From positions 127,695 through 191,694 of the forward strand of contig JADZGB010000002.1 of NCBI GenBank assembly GCA_020854105.1: a DNA stretch of 64,000 bases. The letters run 5' to 3'. Under the pieces are notes generated by a model. The model was not told the origin of the DNA and did no database searches. It worked only from the letters and a program-made list of their open reading frames with translations. This document shows positions 1-9,306 of this stretch, in pieces. A program made the translations under genes and the position numbers. Source of the DNA: Burkholderiales bacterium. GTDB lineage: Bacteria > Pseudomonadota > Gammaproteobacteria > Burkholderiales > SHXO01. Each line of letters begins with the position of its first letter. Positions within the stretch are counted from its first letter, which is position 1.

Positions 1-100
1 CGAGCACGATCACCATCTCGCCGGCCGCCACGTCGAGACTGACCGCGTCCAGCGCCACCAGCGTGCCGTAGCGCTTGCTCAGTCCACGGACTTCGATCAC
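1..100 (-). CDS. phnC: ABC transporter ATP-binding protein, phosphonate type, 5' fragment
   Basis: Only the first 33 codons are inside the window; the gene runs off the left edge. The reading begins VIEVRGLSKRYGTLVALDAV, the usual opening of an ABC ATPase, with the A-loop aromatic residue near position 11. Walker A and later motifs lie outside. The GTG start overlaps the phnD stop (GTGA), so the two genes are translationally coupled on the minus strand. The PhnC name comes from the PhnD-type binding protein immediately upstream; the fragment alone only shows an ABC ATPase. Confidence 0.75.
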   Translation of the reverse strand, partial: MIEVRGLSKRYGTLVALDAVSLDVAAGEMVIVL

Positions 101-960
101 TTGAGCTTCTTGATGTCGAGATCGAGCAGCTTGGCCGTCTCGCGGACCACGTCGAAATGGGAATCATCGACCGCGAGCCAGCGCTTGATCGTCGCGTGCG
201 GTCCCCATGGCACGTCCTTCTGCCGAGCGAATGCCTGGCGCAGCCTGGCCTTGAGTTCCTGCGGCAGATCCGTGCGCATGACGAAGGGAGCACCGGGAAT
301 CGGCGGCGACTTCCACACGATCACGATCTCGTTCTGCTTGACCATGCCGCGCGAGATGGCGGACTCGAGCAGCGCGTCGGCCACCGCGGCAGCGTCGACC
401 TTGCCGTTCTGTACGGCGATGGCACTGGCGTCGTGGCCACCGGAGAAGATCATGCGCGAGAATCCGGTCTCCGGCTCGAAGCCTGCCTTGATCAGACCAG
501 CCTTGGGAAACAGGTGTCCGGACGTGGAACTCGGGTCGACGAACGCGAAGGTTCTGCCCTCGAGGTCGGCAATCGAGCGGATGTTCCGGTCCTTGCGGGC
601 GATGATATATGCGTGGTAGCTCGCGCCCTGCTTCTGCGTCTCCGGAATGACGAAGGCTTCCACCGGGGCCACGCTGGTGGCGAGCACGTAGGAGAAGGGG
701 CCGAGCAGCGCGATATCCAGGCGCTTGGCGCGCAGCGCCTCGATCACGCCGTTGTAGTCGGTGGCGACGAACGGCTTGATCTGCATTCCCAGGGACTTCG
801 CGAGCTGGTCGAGCATGACCTGGTTGTCGCTCACCACCAGGCGTGGATCCTCCGCCGGGACGAGACCGACGTTGAGAACCTTCTGGGCGTGGGCCGGAAC
901 GACGACGGCGAGGGTGAGCGCCAGGCCTGCGAGCAGGCCGCGCAGCAGTCTTGCGATCAC
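97..960 (-). CDS. phnD: Phosphonate/phosphite/phosphate ABC transporter periplasmic binding protein
   Basis: 287 aa, the normal length for PhnD-family solute receptors. Residues 1-25 form a signal peptide ending in AHA before QKVLNVGLVP, so the mature protein is periplasmic. The segment DPSSTSGHLFP near residues 145-155 corresponds to the Ser/Thr-rich anion-binding loop of the family. It would deliver a phosphonate, phosphite or phosphate to the ABC transporter whose ATPase gene overlaps its stop codon. phnM ends 104 nt upstream on the same strand, which supports a phosphonate role. The exact ligand cannot be read from the sequence. Confidence 0.85.
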   Translation of the reverse strand: MIARLLRGLLAGLALTLAVVVPAHAQKVLNVGLVPAEDPRLVVSDNQVMLDQLAKSLGMQIKPFVATDYNGVIEALRAKRLDIALLGPFSYVLATSVAPVEAFVIPETQKQGASYHAYIIARKDRNIRSIADLEGRTFAFVDPSSTSGHLFPKAGLIKAGFEPETGFSRMIFSGGHDASAIAVQNGKVDAAAVADALLESAISRGMVKQNEIVIVWKSPPIPGAPFVMRTDLPQELKARLRQAFARQKDVPWGPHATIKRWLAVDDSHFDVVRETAKLLDLDIKKLK

Positions 961-1064
961 GAGGGGTCTCCGGGGATGGCCGCCGTCCGTGCAGCAGCAA
1001 TTACCATGTTACCGGGTTGGAGACGCCGGAACTGATGTAGATCAAGGCCGCGTGCCGTGCGCGC

Positions 1065-2219
1065 TCAGGCGATGCGCTGCGCCTCGCGCCAGGTCCCCAG
1101 CGGTACCGGCACGATCTCGTCCGTTCCGACCGGCCGGGTCTCGCGTACGCGCAGCAGGTCGGCGCGCTGGCCCGGTGCAATCTCGCCCCGGTCCTCCAAT
1201 CCGACCATGCGGGCAGGGGTGCGCGTCACCGTCGAGATCGCTCGCGGCATGCCCCAGCCTGCCTGGTCGCGCAGCAGGAAGGCTCCGTGCAGCAGGGCGT
1301 GCGGGACGTAGTCCGACGACAGGCAGTCGAGCAGATTTCCGTGCGCGAGGTCCAGCGCCGACACGTTGCCGGAATGGGAGCTTCTGCGGACGAGGTTCGG
1401 GGCGCCCATCACGATGCCCATGCCGTGCGTGCGTGCGGCCTGCGCGGCAGCGAGCGTGGTGGGAAATTCGGAAATGGAGATGCCGGCCTCGACCGCCTCG
1501 TGGATGTGCTCGATCACGGTGTCGTCGTGACTCGCCAGCGGGATGGCGCGCGCCCGGCAGCACTCGAGCAGGCCGCTGCGGTTGCGCTGCGCGTTTCGCG
1601 CCTGCATGTCCTGGCGTTCGCGCACCACCTGTGCGAGGTATTCGTCGCTCCAGCGCTGGTTGCGCTGCGTGTAGACGCGGAAGCGTTCGATGTCCATCCA
1701 CTGCCGCTGGCCTGGCGTGTGGTCCATCAGCGACACCAGTCGCACGCTGGGGTCGTCGAGGAATGGTTCCACCACCTCGAGCATGTTGTCGCACGCGAGT
1801 TCGCAGCGCATGTGCAGCAGGTGCTCGGCGCGCAGAAGTCGCTGTGTGCGTGCCTGGCCGAGCGCCGCGGCGGTGTCCCTAAGGCCGGTGGCGCGCACGG
1901 AGCGGGCGTCGAAGTCGCCCACGCCCATCGCGTCGAGCACGGTGGTGATGCCGGCCGTGGAGATCTGCGCGTCGTGCGTGAGCAGGGCCGACATCGCCGG
2001 CCAGCGCACGCCGGGGCGCGGCTCCAGATGCTTCTCGAGGTTGTCGGTGTGCAACTCGACCAGCCCCGGCAGCAGGTAGTCGCCTTCCCAATTCTCCGCC
2101 TGCGGCAGCATGCTGCGTCCAGGCTGGACGTCGGCGATCGCGTGCTCGCGGATCTCCACCGTGCCGACCACGATCTCGTCGGCGGTCACGATGCGTGCGT
2201 TGGTGATGAGGCGGCTCAT
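1065..2219 (-). CDS. phnM: Alpha-D-ribose 1-methylphosphonate 5-triphosphate diphosphatase (PhnM)
   Basis: 384 aa amidohydrolase-superfamily enzyme of the C-P lyase pathway. PhnM removes pyrophosphate from the ribosyl alkylphosphonate triphosphate to give the monophosphate that is the C-P lyase substrate. The hallmark LVELHTDNLEKHLEPRPGV lies at residues 53-71, with metal ligands H57 and D59. Further conserved stretches are ASHDDT, ISEFPTT and the C-terminal ARMVGLEDRGEIAPGQRADL. An in-frame extension upstream is not used: ATG at 2219 gives the normal length and leaves a 32-nt divergent spacer to the DUF1045 gene. The core phnGHIJKL genes are not in the window. Confidence 0.9.
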   Translation of the reverse strand: MSRLITNARIVTADEIVVGTVEIREHAIADVQPGRSMLPQAENWEGDYLLPGLVELHTDNLEKHLEPRPGVRWPAMSALLTHDAQISTAGITTVLDAMGVGDFDARSVRATGLRDTAAALGQARTQRLLRAEHLLHMRCELACDNMLEVVEPFLDDPSVRLVSLMDHTPGQRQWMDIERFRVYTQRNQRWSDEYLAQVVRERQDMQARNAQRNRSGLLECCRARAIPLASHDDTVIEHIHEAVEAGISISEFPTTLAAAQAARTHGMGIVMGAPNLVRRSSHSGNVSALDLAHGNLLDCLSSDYVPHALLHGAFLLRDQAGWGMPRAISTVTRTPARMVGLEDRGEIAPGQRADLLRVRETRPVGTDEIVPVPLGTWREAQRIA

Positions 2220-2251
2220 AATCCAGACTGCATGATACGTGAAGGTGGTCG

Positions 2252-2980
2252 ATGGAAGCGCGCTACGCCGTGTACTACGCACCTCCCGCGCACAGCGATC
2301 TGTGGAGGCTCGGCTGTCACTGGCTCGGACGCGATCCGGAACGCGACGAGGCCCTCGAGCAACCTCCGGTCCCGGGCCGCGCACGGTCCCGGATCGAGGC
2401 GCTCACCGCGTCCCCGCGCGCGTATGGTTTTCACGCCACGCTCAAGCCGCCCTTCCGCCTGCGCGCCGAGGCGCGCACCGCGGACCTGCACGAGGCGCTG
2501 CGGATACTGGCGCGCTCGCAACGCGCGTTCGCCCTGCCGCCGCTGCGGGTCGCCCGCCTCGGCGGATTTCTGGCGCTGACACCCGCCGTGGACTCGGAGC
2601 GGCTCGGGCAGTTCGCCGACGCATGGGTCACCGGACTGGACGCGTTGCGCTGCCCCCCGGAGGAGGACGAACTGCGCCGCCGCCGCGCGGCTGGACTGAC
2701 CGCCAGACAGGATGCGCTGCTCTCGCGCTGGGGTTACCCCTACGTGTTCGACGAGTTTCGCTTCCACTTGACGCTCACCGAGCGCCTCGGGACAGACGAG
2801 GGCGTCGCCCTCCAGGACTGGCTCACCGCCTGGTTCACGCCGGCGCTGTCACAGACGCTCAGCGTCGAGGAGGTTTCGCTCTACGTCCAGGGTTCACCCG
2901 GACAGGCCTTCCGCCTGATGCGCCGCTATCCGCTGGGCATCTGCACGGTGCCGGACAGCACGCCGCCTTCCTCCATGTAA
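2252..2980 (+). CDS. DUF1045 family phosphonate-associated 2H phosphoesterase
   Basis: 242 aa. Two His-x-Thr motifs, FHATLKPPF (H61, T63) and FHLTLTERL (H172, T174), mark the 2H phosphoesterase fold. This family (DUF1045) recurs in phosphonate operons and is thought to act like PhnP, on cyclic phosphate intermediates; that is family knowledge, not shown here. The gene diverges from phnM with a 32-nt spacer, so both probably share one promoter region. No signal peptide, hence cytoplasmic. Confidence 0.8.
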   Translation: MEARYAVYYAPPAHSDLWRLGCHWLGRDPERDEALEQPPVPGRARSRIEALTASPRAYGFHATLKPPFRLRAEARTADLHEALRILARSQRAFALPPLRVARLGGFLALTPAVDSERLGQFADAWVTGLDALRCPPEEDELRRRRAAGLTARQDALLSRWGYPYVFDEFRFHLTLTERLGTDEGVALQDWLTAWFTPALSQTLSVEEVSLYVQGSPGQAFRLMRRYPLGICTVPDSTPPSSM

Positions 2981-3112
2981 ATCGACACTTAGACATGCGC
3001 GACACGGGACGTCCGACGCCTCGACGCCATGGGCACAGGCTTTGCCTTGGGCAGTGCCAACGCTCTGTGAACACAGGGAAAACATGGTCCCCGGGGAGGC
3101 CCGGGAAGCCGT

Positions 3113-3865
3113 ATGCCGCTGCTGATCCTGCTCATCGCGCTCGTACAGGTCGCCTGCATCCTTCACGTCTACCGCAGCGGCCGCTCCTATCTGTGGGCAC
3201 TGGTGATCCTCTCCCTGCCGCTGCTCGGATCCGTCGTCTACTACCTGCTGGAGGTGCTGCCCGCTGCCTTTGCGGCGCAGCAGGCGCCAGGCGCGCGGGC
3301 ACCTGCTCCCAGGGCCGATCCGCACGTGCGGCTGCACGCGCGGCTGGCGGCGCTGGCGCAGTGCCCGAGCGTGAACAACAAGACCGCTGCCGCGGACGAA
3401 TACATGCGCTGCGGCGCCTATGCTCACGCGGTCGAACTCTACGGCGATGCGCTGACGGGGCCGCACGCGGATGATCCCAAGGTGTTGCTCGGACTGGCGC
3501 ATGCGCAGGTCAATCACGGCAGCTGCGAAACAGCATTGAGCACCCTCGATCGGCTGTGCACGGTCGAGCCGCGTTTTCGTCCCGAGGAGGCGCGCCTGCT
3601 GCGTGCCCGTGCGTTCGAGGGCATGGGCGATACCGAGAAGGCGCTCGCCGAGTACGAAGAGGTCGCGCTGGTGTACCTGGGACTGGAGGCCAAGTGCCGG
3701 TACGCGCTGCTGCTCCGGCGCCTGGGCTTCAGCGGCCACGCCGAGCGTGTGTTCGCCGATCTTCTGGAGCACGCTACTCGCATGCGCTCGAACATCGAGA
3801 GCGAGCGTGCCTGGATCGACCTCGCCAGGCGCCACGTGGTGAAGGTTCAACCCGAAGGGATGTAG
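3113..3865 (+). CDS. Membrane-anchored tetratricopeptide-repeat protein
   Basis: 250 aa. Residues 1-18 and about 25-50 are hydrophobic and form two N-terminal membrane segments (MPLLILLIALVQVACILHVY, then LWALVILSLPLLGSVVYYLL), resembling the PLDc_N/YtpI-like anchor. After a Pro/Ala linker, residues 85-245 are helical repeats with TPR spacing (for example YAHAVELYGDALTGP and TEKALAEYEEVAL). A cytoplasmic or periplasmic scaffold role is likely, but no specific partner can be named. It is followed by a repeat-rich spacer. Confidence 0.7.
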   Translation: MPLLILLIALVQVACILHVYRSGRSYLWALVILSLPLLGSVVYYLLEVLPAAFAAQQAPGARAPAPRADPHVRLHARLAALAQCPSVNNKTAAADEYMRCGAYAHAVELYGDALTGPHADDPKVLLGLAHAQVNHGSCETALSTLDRLCTVEPRFRPEEARLLRARAFEGMGDTEKALAEYEEVALVYLGLEAKCRYALLLRRLGFSGHAERVFADLLEHATRMRSNIESERAWIDLARRHVVKVQPEGM

Positions 3866-3957
3866 CGGCGCAGGACCCCTCGACGCGCGGAACCGCCGCC
3901 CGGTACAGCAAACATCGTCGGCACGTCGAACCCCGGTGCCCGGCGATGCCAGAAAAG

Positions 3958-4150
3958 ACCTTGTCTGCTTCCGCTGGATCCCGGCCGCCGGGATGACGGA
4001 AGAGATGGCTTACGCCGGGATGACGGAAGAGATGGCTTTCGTCGGGATGACGGAGAGGTCGTCGCCCCGGCGAAAGCCGGAGCCCAGCGCAAACAGAGCA
4101 GGTCCTTCCCGGCTTCTCTGGATCCCGGCACAAGCCGGCATGACGACAAA
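3958..4150. repeat. Cluster of REP-like GTCATCCCGGC dyads with a 27-nt tandem duplication
   Basis: This spacer carries several copies of the GGATCCCGGC/GCCGGGATGACG dyad found elsewhere in the window. Two 27-nt units (3990-4016 and 4017-4043, each starting GGGATGACGGAAGAGATGGC) are in tandem, followed by a partial third. The segment 4065-4140 is an inverted version of the longer composite seen at 45.6 and 57.7 kb. No gene is visible here. Confidence 0.75.
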
Positions 4151-4157
4151 TCCGTGG

Positions 4158-5141
4158 TCACACGGCCACGGCCAGCGCATCTCCTTCAGGTTTGCCCGGA
4201 AAATCCTTCAGCTCGTGGCCGGCCCCGCTCCTGTGCTTCCACTCGTCTGCCGCACGGCGCGCGGACTCGATCTGCGCCGCGTCGATGCGCACGGCCAGGC
4301 CGGCAAGCAGCACGGCTCCGCCGCGTTCCGGACAGTATTCCTGCGACAGCATGCACCAGGTGGCCGCGGTCTCGAATTGCCGGGGCGTTCCGGCCGCGCA
4401 GTGCAGCAGCGCGAGGCTGTACATGGCTTCGTTGCACCCCAGTGCGACGGCGAGTTCGAACAGATCCACCGCGCGCTGCGCATCGCGCTCGACGCCGCGA
4501 CCTTCGGCGTGCAAAAGGCCGAGCCTGTGCGCCGCCTGACCATGCGCGTGCCCATGCGCCAGTTCGCTGTACCAGCGTGCAGCTTGCTCGGGATAGCTGC
4601 GGTCCAGGCCCTCGCCGCGCTCGAGTTGCTGCGCGAGCGCGAACATGGCCGGAGCGTGCCTGTGGTCGGCCGCCTCGTGCAGATAGTGCAGCGCCAGCAG
4701 CGGGTCGGTCTCGATGCCGGCAGTCCCGCTCAGCAGACGGGCCAGTTCTAACTGTGCCTCGGGCATGTCCTGGTCCGCTGCGCGGGTGAGCCAGTGCACC
4801 GCTCCTGGCGGATCGTCTGCACCACCCTGGCCGGTGAGCAACAGCAGTCCGAGACGATACTGTGCATCGACGAGTCCCTGTTCCGCGGCCCGGCGCAACC
4901 AGTAACGCGCCTGCACCGGATTGCGCTTCATTCCGGTCGGTGCAGGCTCCTGCAGAAATATCAGTCCGAGATCGAGCTGGGCGTCGCGGTGGCCCTGGGC
5001 GGCGGCCTTCAGATACCAGCGCATCGCCACGGGAATCTGTTGCGCCACTCCGGTACCGAGGTGGTAGGCGTTGCCGAGTGTGTACTGGGCTTCGGGATCG
5101 CCCGCCTGTGCGTGGCGAAGACAGTCGTGCAGGTCGGCCAT
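4158..5141 (-). CDS. Sel1-like repeat protein
   Basis: 327 aa from the ATG at 5141 (MADLHDCLRHAQAGDPEAQY); an upstream in-frame extension lacks repeat character. At least six Sel1/TPR-like repeats of about 36 residues run through residues 15-290, recognisable by A-Q-x-x-L-G-x-x-Y/L and A-x-x-W-x-x-A-A (for example AMRWYLKAAAQGHRDAQLDLG, split over two repeats). Such solenoids mediate protein-protein contacts. No signal peptide is evident. The function is unknown and the neighbours give no clear hint. Confidence 0.75.
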   Translation of the reverse strand: MADLHDCLRHAQAGDPEAQYTLGNAYHLGTGVAQQIPVAMRWYLKAAAQGHRDAQLDLGLIFLQEPAPTGMKRNPVQARYWLRRAAEQGLVDAQYRLGLLLLTGQGGADDPPGAVHWLTRAADQDMPEAQLELARLLSGTAGIETDPLLALHYLHEAADHRHAPAMFALAQQLERGEGLDRSYPEQAARWYSELAHGHAHGQAAHRLGLLHAEGRGVERDAQRAVDLFELAVALGCNEAMYSLALLHCAAGTPRQFETAATWCMLSQEYCPERGGAVLLAGLAVRIDAAQIESARRAADEWKHRSGAGHELKDFPGKPEGDALAVAV

Positions 5142-5224
5142 TGGCAGACGCAGAGGAAGGAACGCGGGGAATGGTGCAGCGCCGAGCGAGATCCATGCCA
5201 CGGCTGCACGATGCTTTATTTGTT

Positions 5225-5350
5225 CGGGCTGGATCCCGGGCTTGCGCCGGGATGACGGATCTGTGTGGCTGGATCCAGCTTCGCTGGGAAGACGGGCGTG
5301 TGTGATTGCAGCCCGGGGTTCGCCGGGATGACGCGACTATCGTTGCCCCG
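5225..5350. repeat. REP-like dyad repeats
   Basis: Three degenerate copies of the GGATCCCGG...GCCGGGATGACG dyad lie in the spacer between the Sel1 gene start and the flavin-oxidase-like gene end. They match the family at 17.3, 29.4, 45.6, 57.7 and 60.9 kb. No coding sequence is supported. Confidence 0.65.
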
Positions 5351-5368
5351 GCGCAAGCCGTGCGGATC

Positions 5369-5983
5369 CTACAGGTCGGTGCGATAGCGCTCGTGCACGC
5401 CCTGGTCGAATGCGTCGACGTCCGCCGCTGCCAGGCCGCCGGCCTGTGCGATCTCGCGGCCGAAACTGACGCGCAGCGCCGTCCTGCTCCAGCTCTGCGG
5501 CTGCCACAGGCGCGAGCGCAGAAAGGCCTTCGCGCAGTGGAAGTAGCAGCGGTGCAGGTGGATGCGGGTGACCAGCAGGGCGGGGCGGCCGTGCTCGATG
5601 AAGCGTGCGCACAGTCCGGCGTCGTCGTCGAGTTCGGCGTGGCCGGCAACCCGGAGCGTCTCGCCGGTGCCCGGCACCAGGAAGATCAGCTCGACGGCAG
5701 AATTCGCCAGGATGTTCTGCAGCGAGAAAATCAGCTTGTTGCCCTTGCGCTCGGGCAGCAGCAGCGTGCGCGGATCCTCGACGTGGACAAATCCCGGCGA
5801 ATCGCCCTTGGGGGAGACCGCCGGCGTGCCATCCGCGCGCGCGGTGGCGAGAAACAGCATGGGCGCGCGCGCGATGAACGCGATCGCCTGCTCGGTGAGC
5901 GCCTCGTGGAACTTGCTGCGCACCAGTGCGCCGGGCTCGCCGAGCAGTTCGCGCAGGCGCTCCACGCTTTCGATGCGCGCCAT
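5369..5983 (-). CDS. Pyridoxamine 5'-phosphate oxidase-family flavin-binding protein
   Basis: 204 aa. The split-barrel flavin-binding core is visible as MLFLATARADGTPAVSPKGD (residues about 42-61), followed by GFVHVEDPRTLLLPERKGN and a C-terminal HLHRCYFHCAKAFLRSRLW segment. This pattern fits the PPOX-like family around DR_2398 (TIGR04025 type), putative FMN-dependent reductases of unknown substrate. It lies 11 nt downstream of mmsA on the same strand and is probably co-transcribed with it. Confidence 0.75.
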   Translation of the reverse strand: MARIESVERLRELLGEPGALVRSKFHEALTEQAIAFIARAPMLFLATARADGTPAVSPKGDSPGFVHVEDPRTLLLPERKGNKLIFSLQNILANSAVELIFLVPGTGETLRVAGHAELDDDAGLCARFIEHGRPALLVTRIHLHRCYFHCAKAFLRSRLWQPQSWSRTALRVSFGREIAQAGGLAAADVDAFDQGVHERYRTDL

Positions 5984-5994
5984 GAGACGGACTC

Positions 5995-7521
5995 CTACTT
6001 CATGGTCGGCATGACGAACTCGGCGCCCTTGCGGATACCGGTCGGCCAGCGCGTGGTCACCGTCTTCAGGTGCGTGTAGAAGCGCACGCCTTCGGGTCCG
6101 TGCACGTAGTGATCGCCGAACAGCGAGCGCTTCCAGCCGCCGAAGCTGTGGAAGGCCATCGGCACGGGAATGGGGACGTTGATTCCCACCATGCCGATCT
6201 GCACGCGCATGGAGAATTCGCGCGCAGCGTCGCCGTCACGCGTAAACAGAGACACGCCGTTGCCGTACTCGTGGGCGTTGATCAGGTTGACCGCGCTATC
6301 GAAATCGGGAACCCGCACCACCGCCAGCACCGGGCCGAAGATCTCTTCCTTGTAGATGCTCATCTGCGGCCTGACGTGATCGAACAGGCAGCCGCCCAGG
6401 AAGAAGCCCTCCTCGTAGCCTGGCACGCGTACGCCGCGGCCATCCACCACCAGTTGCGCGCCTTCCTCCACACCCTTGCCCACGTAGCCGGTGACCTTGT
6501 CGAGGTGTGCGCGGGTGACCAGCGGTCCCATCTCGGCCTGCTCGTCGCTGCCTTCGTTGATCTTGAGGCCGCGTGCGCGCTGCGCCAGCCGCTCGACCAG
6601 CGCATCGGCCACACCGCCGACCGCCACCGCCACCGAGATCGCCATGCAGCGCTCGCCGGCCGAGCCATAGGCCGCGCCGGTCAGCGCGTCCACCGCTTGG
6701 TCGAGATCGGCGTCGGGCATCACCACCAGGTGGTTCTTGGCCCCGCCCAGGGCCTGCACGCGCTTGCCGCTGGCCGTGCCGGTACGGTAGATGTATTCGG
6801 CAATGGGCGTCGAACCGACGAAGCTGATGGCTGCGATGCGCGGATCGTGCAGCAGCGCATCGACCGCTTCCTTTTCGCCGTGCATGACGTTGAACACCCC
6901 GTCGGGCAAGCCGGCTTCCTTGAGCAGTTTCGCCAGGAACACACTGGCGGACGGGTCGCGCTCCGAGGGCTTGAGCACGAAGCTGTTGCCGCAGGCGAGT
7001 GCCACGGGGAACATCCACATGGGCACCATCGTCGGGAAGTTGAACGGCGTGATGCCGGCACACACGCCCAGTGGCTGGCGCACCGAGAAGCTGTCCACGC
7101 CGGTGCCGACCTGCTCGGAATACTCGCCCTTGAGCAGGTGCGGGATGCCGCAGGCGAACTCGACCACCTCCAGCCCGCGCGTGACTTCGCCGCGCGCGTC
7201 CGACACCACCTTGCCGTGCTCGCTGGAGATGAGCCTGGCCAGGGACTCCATGTTCTGCTCGATGAGTTCCTTGAACCTGAACATCACGCGGGCGCGGCGC
7301 AATGGCGGCGTGGCGGCCCAGCGGGGGAAGGCGGCGTGCGCGATCGCCACCGCGTCGGCGACTTCCCCGCTGCTGGCGTAGGGGACACGGCCGCTGACGC
7401 GCCCGAGGGAAGGATTGTATACGTCGCCGTGGCGGCCGCTCGCGCCTGCGACTTCCTGGCCGTTGACCCAGTGATGGATGGCCTTGACCTGCAGGTCCGG
7501 TTGCTCCAGCGGTTTGTTCAT
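5995..7521 (-). CDS. mmsA: CoA-acylating methylmalonate-semialdehyde dehydrogenase
   Basis: 508 aa. It converts methylmalonate or malonate semialdehyde to propionyl- or acetyl-CoA in valine, beta-alanine and inositol breakdown. The aldehyde-dehydrogenase fold is complete: [20 protein letters not shown], the nucleophile C292 in GERCMA, and the C-terminal [20 protein letters not shown] typical of MmsA. The ATG at 7521 ([11 protein letters not shown]) is chosen because the upstream extension is not family-like. A class III aminotransferase lies nearby (9.3-10.6 kb), consistent with beta-amino acid or polyamine degradation. Confidence 0.9.
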   Translation of the reverse strand: MNKPLEQPDLQVKAIHHWVNGQEVAGASGRHGDVYNPSLGRVSGRVPYASSGEVADAVAIAHAAFPRWAATPPLRRARVMFRFKELIEQNMESLARLISSEHGKVVSDARGEVTRGLEVVEFACGIPHLLKGEYSEQVGTGVDSFSVRQPLGVCAGITPFNFPTMVPMWMFPVALACGNSFVLKPSERDPSASVFLAKLLKEAGLPDGVFNVMHGEKEAVDALLHDPRIAAISFVGSTPIAEYIYRTGTASGKRVQALGGAKNHLVVMPDADLDQAVDALTGAAYGSAGERCMAISVAVAVGGVADALVERLAQRARGLKINEGSDEQAEMGPLVTRAHLDKVTGYVGKGVEEGAQLVVDGRGVRVPGYEEGFFLGGCLFDHVRPQMSIYKEEIFGPVLAVVRVPDFDSAVNLINAHEYGNGVSLFTRDGDAAREFSMRVQIGMVGINVPIPVPMAFHSFGGWKRSLFGDHYVHGPEGVRFYTHLKTVTTRWPTGIRKGAEFVMPTMK

Positions 7522-7624
7522 CCCAACCTCGCTCTCGAATGTGTCGCGCGTTGCCTGACGCGCGTTGCTTGCCCGATGATGATCTGCCTGCCCGACTCGG
7601 AGCCGGCGGGTCGCCTGGACGACC

Positions 7625-9118
7625 TCAGCGATGTCCCGCCGCAAAGGCGTCCAGCGGATAGATCGGACGGCGCAGCTTCCTGTACTCGAACTGCGTCCAG
7701 TCCGACATGCCCACGCCGAAGCTGTCGCAGAACACGTGGCCCTTGGCGATCGGCAGGAACACCGGGCGGAAGTACATGCGCGACTTCAGCAGCAGGAAGC
7801 GCTTGCGCGTCGGGTCGATGCCCACACTGGTGAATACGCCGCGATCCCACGGCTCCTGGTTCTTCTCCGTGACCACGATCTCCGCCGCCCCGGTGTCCAG
7901 CGCGGCGGTGCGGCCCATATAGCAGCGCATGCCGTGGAACTGCGGTCCGGTGATGGTGTATTCGCCGTCCGTGATTGCGCGCACGACGCCGGTGAGCTCG
8001 AGCGGCTCGCCCTCGCGTCTGATCGCCGGCATGTCCATGCGGCCACCGATCTTCAGCGTGATCCTGGCGCCGACGCCCGCCCGGATCATCTGCGCCACCG
8101 CATCGGGGTCGCGCACCGGTCCCACGCCGATGCCGGTCAGTCCGACCCGCAGCGCCTCGCGCAGCACGTACATGGTGTCCTGGGTGGCGCCCGAAGCGCA
8201 GTTGTCCGCGTGATCGAGAAGCAGGATCGGACCGCCGCTCTCGTCCGCCATCTTCTTCGCGCGCGCCAGCGCCTGCGACAGCGGCTCGCCCTGGTAGATG
8301 AACTCCTCCTTCAGGTTCCAGGCCACGTCGAGGATACGGTCGCAGGCGCGCTGCGCCTGCTCCGCGTCCGCGTCGGCCACCGTCACCACGCTGATGCCGG
8401 CATCGTGGATGTCGGCCTGCTGGAAGCCTCCGAACGCGGTGGCCGCGAGCAGGCCCTCGGCCTCGGCCGCGCGCGCGGCAGCGACGAAGTCCTTCATCGG
8501 GCGCTCGCCGGTGTTCTCGCACAGCGTGTGCGCGAGCAGGGGCCGGTTGCCCCAGGCCATCACCGGCCTGCACCGGCCTTCGAGCATGCGCAGCAGCACG
8601 CTGCCGGCGAGCTGGCCGGCCTCGTACTGATCGACGTGCGGATAGGTCTTGTAGCCGGCAATGACGTTGCAGTTGCGCACCATGCGTTCGGTCACGTTCG
8701 CGTGCAGGTCGAGCGACACGGCGATCGGCGTGCGCGGCGCCATGGCACGGATGCGCTCGAGCAGCGTGCCCTCTCCGTCGTCGGTGCGATCGGCCACCAC
8801 CATGGCGCCGTGCAGATCGAGCAAGACCGCATCGCAGCCCTGGCCCACGGCCTCGCAGATGATGTCGCGGATGCGGTCATAGGCGTTGCCGTCCACCGGG
8901 CCGCTTGGATTGGCCCAGGCCGCGAGGGGCGTGACGATGTGCGCGCCGGCAGCCTCGGCGAGGTCGATGAATGCCGCCATTGGCAGGCGCGTACCTTTCA
9001 TCGCGTCATAGGCTGCCTGCCCCAGGAACGGCCCGTCGTTGCCGAACGCCTCCCACGGCGTAGGCACCGGCGAGAACGTGTTGGTCTCGTGCTGCATCTG
9101 GGCGATGACGATCCGCAT
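7625..9118 (-). CDS. M81 family metallopeptidase (MlrC-like)
   Basis: 497 aa. It opens [20 protein letters not shown] and continues with [17 protein letters not shown] and [20 protein letters not shown], characteristic metal-site motifs of the DUF1485/M81 family named after microcystinase C. A central [17 protein letters not shown] and a C-terminal domain are present, so the protein is full length. In most bacteria without microcystin contact the real substrate is unknown; these genes often sit among amino-compound catabolic genes, as here between mmsA and an aminotransferase. No signal peptide. Confidence 0.85.
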   Translation of the reverse strand: MRIVIAQMQHETNTFSPVPTPWEAFGNDGPFLGQAAYDAMKGTRLPMAAFIDLAEAAGAHIVTPLAAWANPSGPVDGNAYDRIRDIICEAVGQGCDAVLLDLHGAMVVADRTDDGEGTLLERIRAMAPRTPIAVSLDLHANVTERMVRNCNVIAGYKTYPHVDQYEAGQLAGSVLLRMLEGRCRPVMAWGNRPLLAHTLCENTGERPMKDFVAAARAAEAEGLLAATAFGGFQQADIHDAGISVVTVADADAEQAQRACDRILDVAWNLKEEFIYQGEPLSQALARAKKMADESGGPILLLDHADNCASGATQDTMYVLREALRVGLTGIGVGPVRDPDAVAQMIRAGVGARITLKIGGRMDMPAIRREGEPLELTGVVRAITDGEYTITGPQFHGMRCYMGRTAALDTGAAEIVVTEKNQEPWDRGVFTSVGIDPTRKRFLLLKSRMYFRPVFLPIAKGHVFCDSFGVGMSDWTQFEYRKLRRPIYPLDAFAAGHR

Positions 9119-9140
9119 CTGCTGTCTCTTCCGGAAAAGC

Positions 9141-9289
9141 GTTTGCCACAGAGAGCACAGAGGTCACGGAGCAAAGCCAGCAGTGCGTTCGCCGTACCGC
9201 GGCGAACGCACCCGGATCCTCATCAGGAAGTCCCGCTTGCGCGAGCCCGCTGCCTCTGTGTTCTCCGTGTCCTCTGTGCGGACAAGGTT
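9141..9289. repeat. Inverted CACAGAGG-type intergenic element
   Basis: The left arm (TTTGCCACAGAGAGCACAGA, continuing GGTCACGGAGC) and the right arm (CTCTGTGTTCTCCGTGTCCT, continuing CTGTGCGG) are imperfect inverted copies that would pair into a long hairpin. The same family occurs at 44.64-44.76 kb between livG and livF. It fills most of the spacer between the M81 and aminotransferase genes. Confidence 0.75.
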
Positions 9290-9306
9290 TACGTCTACGG
9301 CAACGT

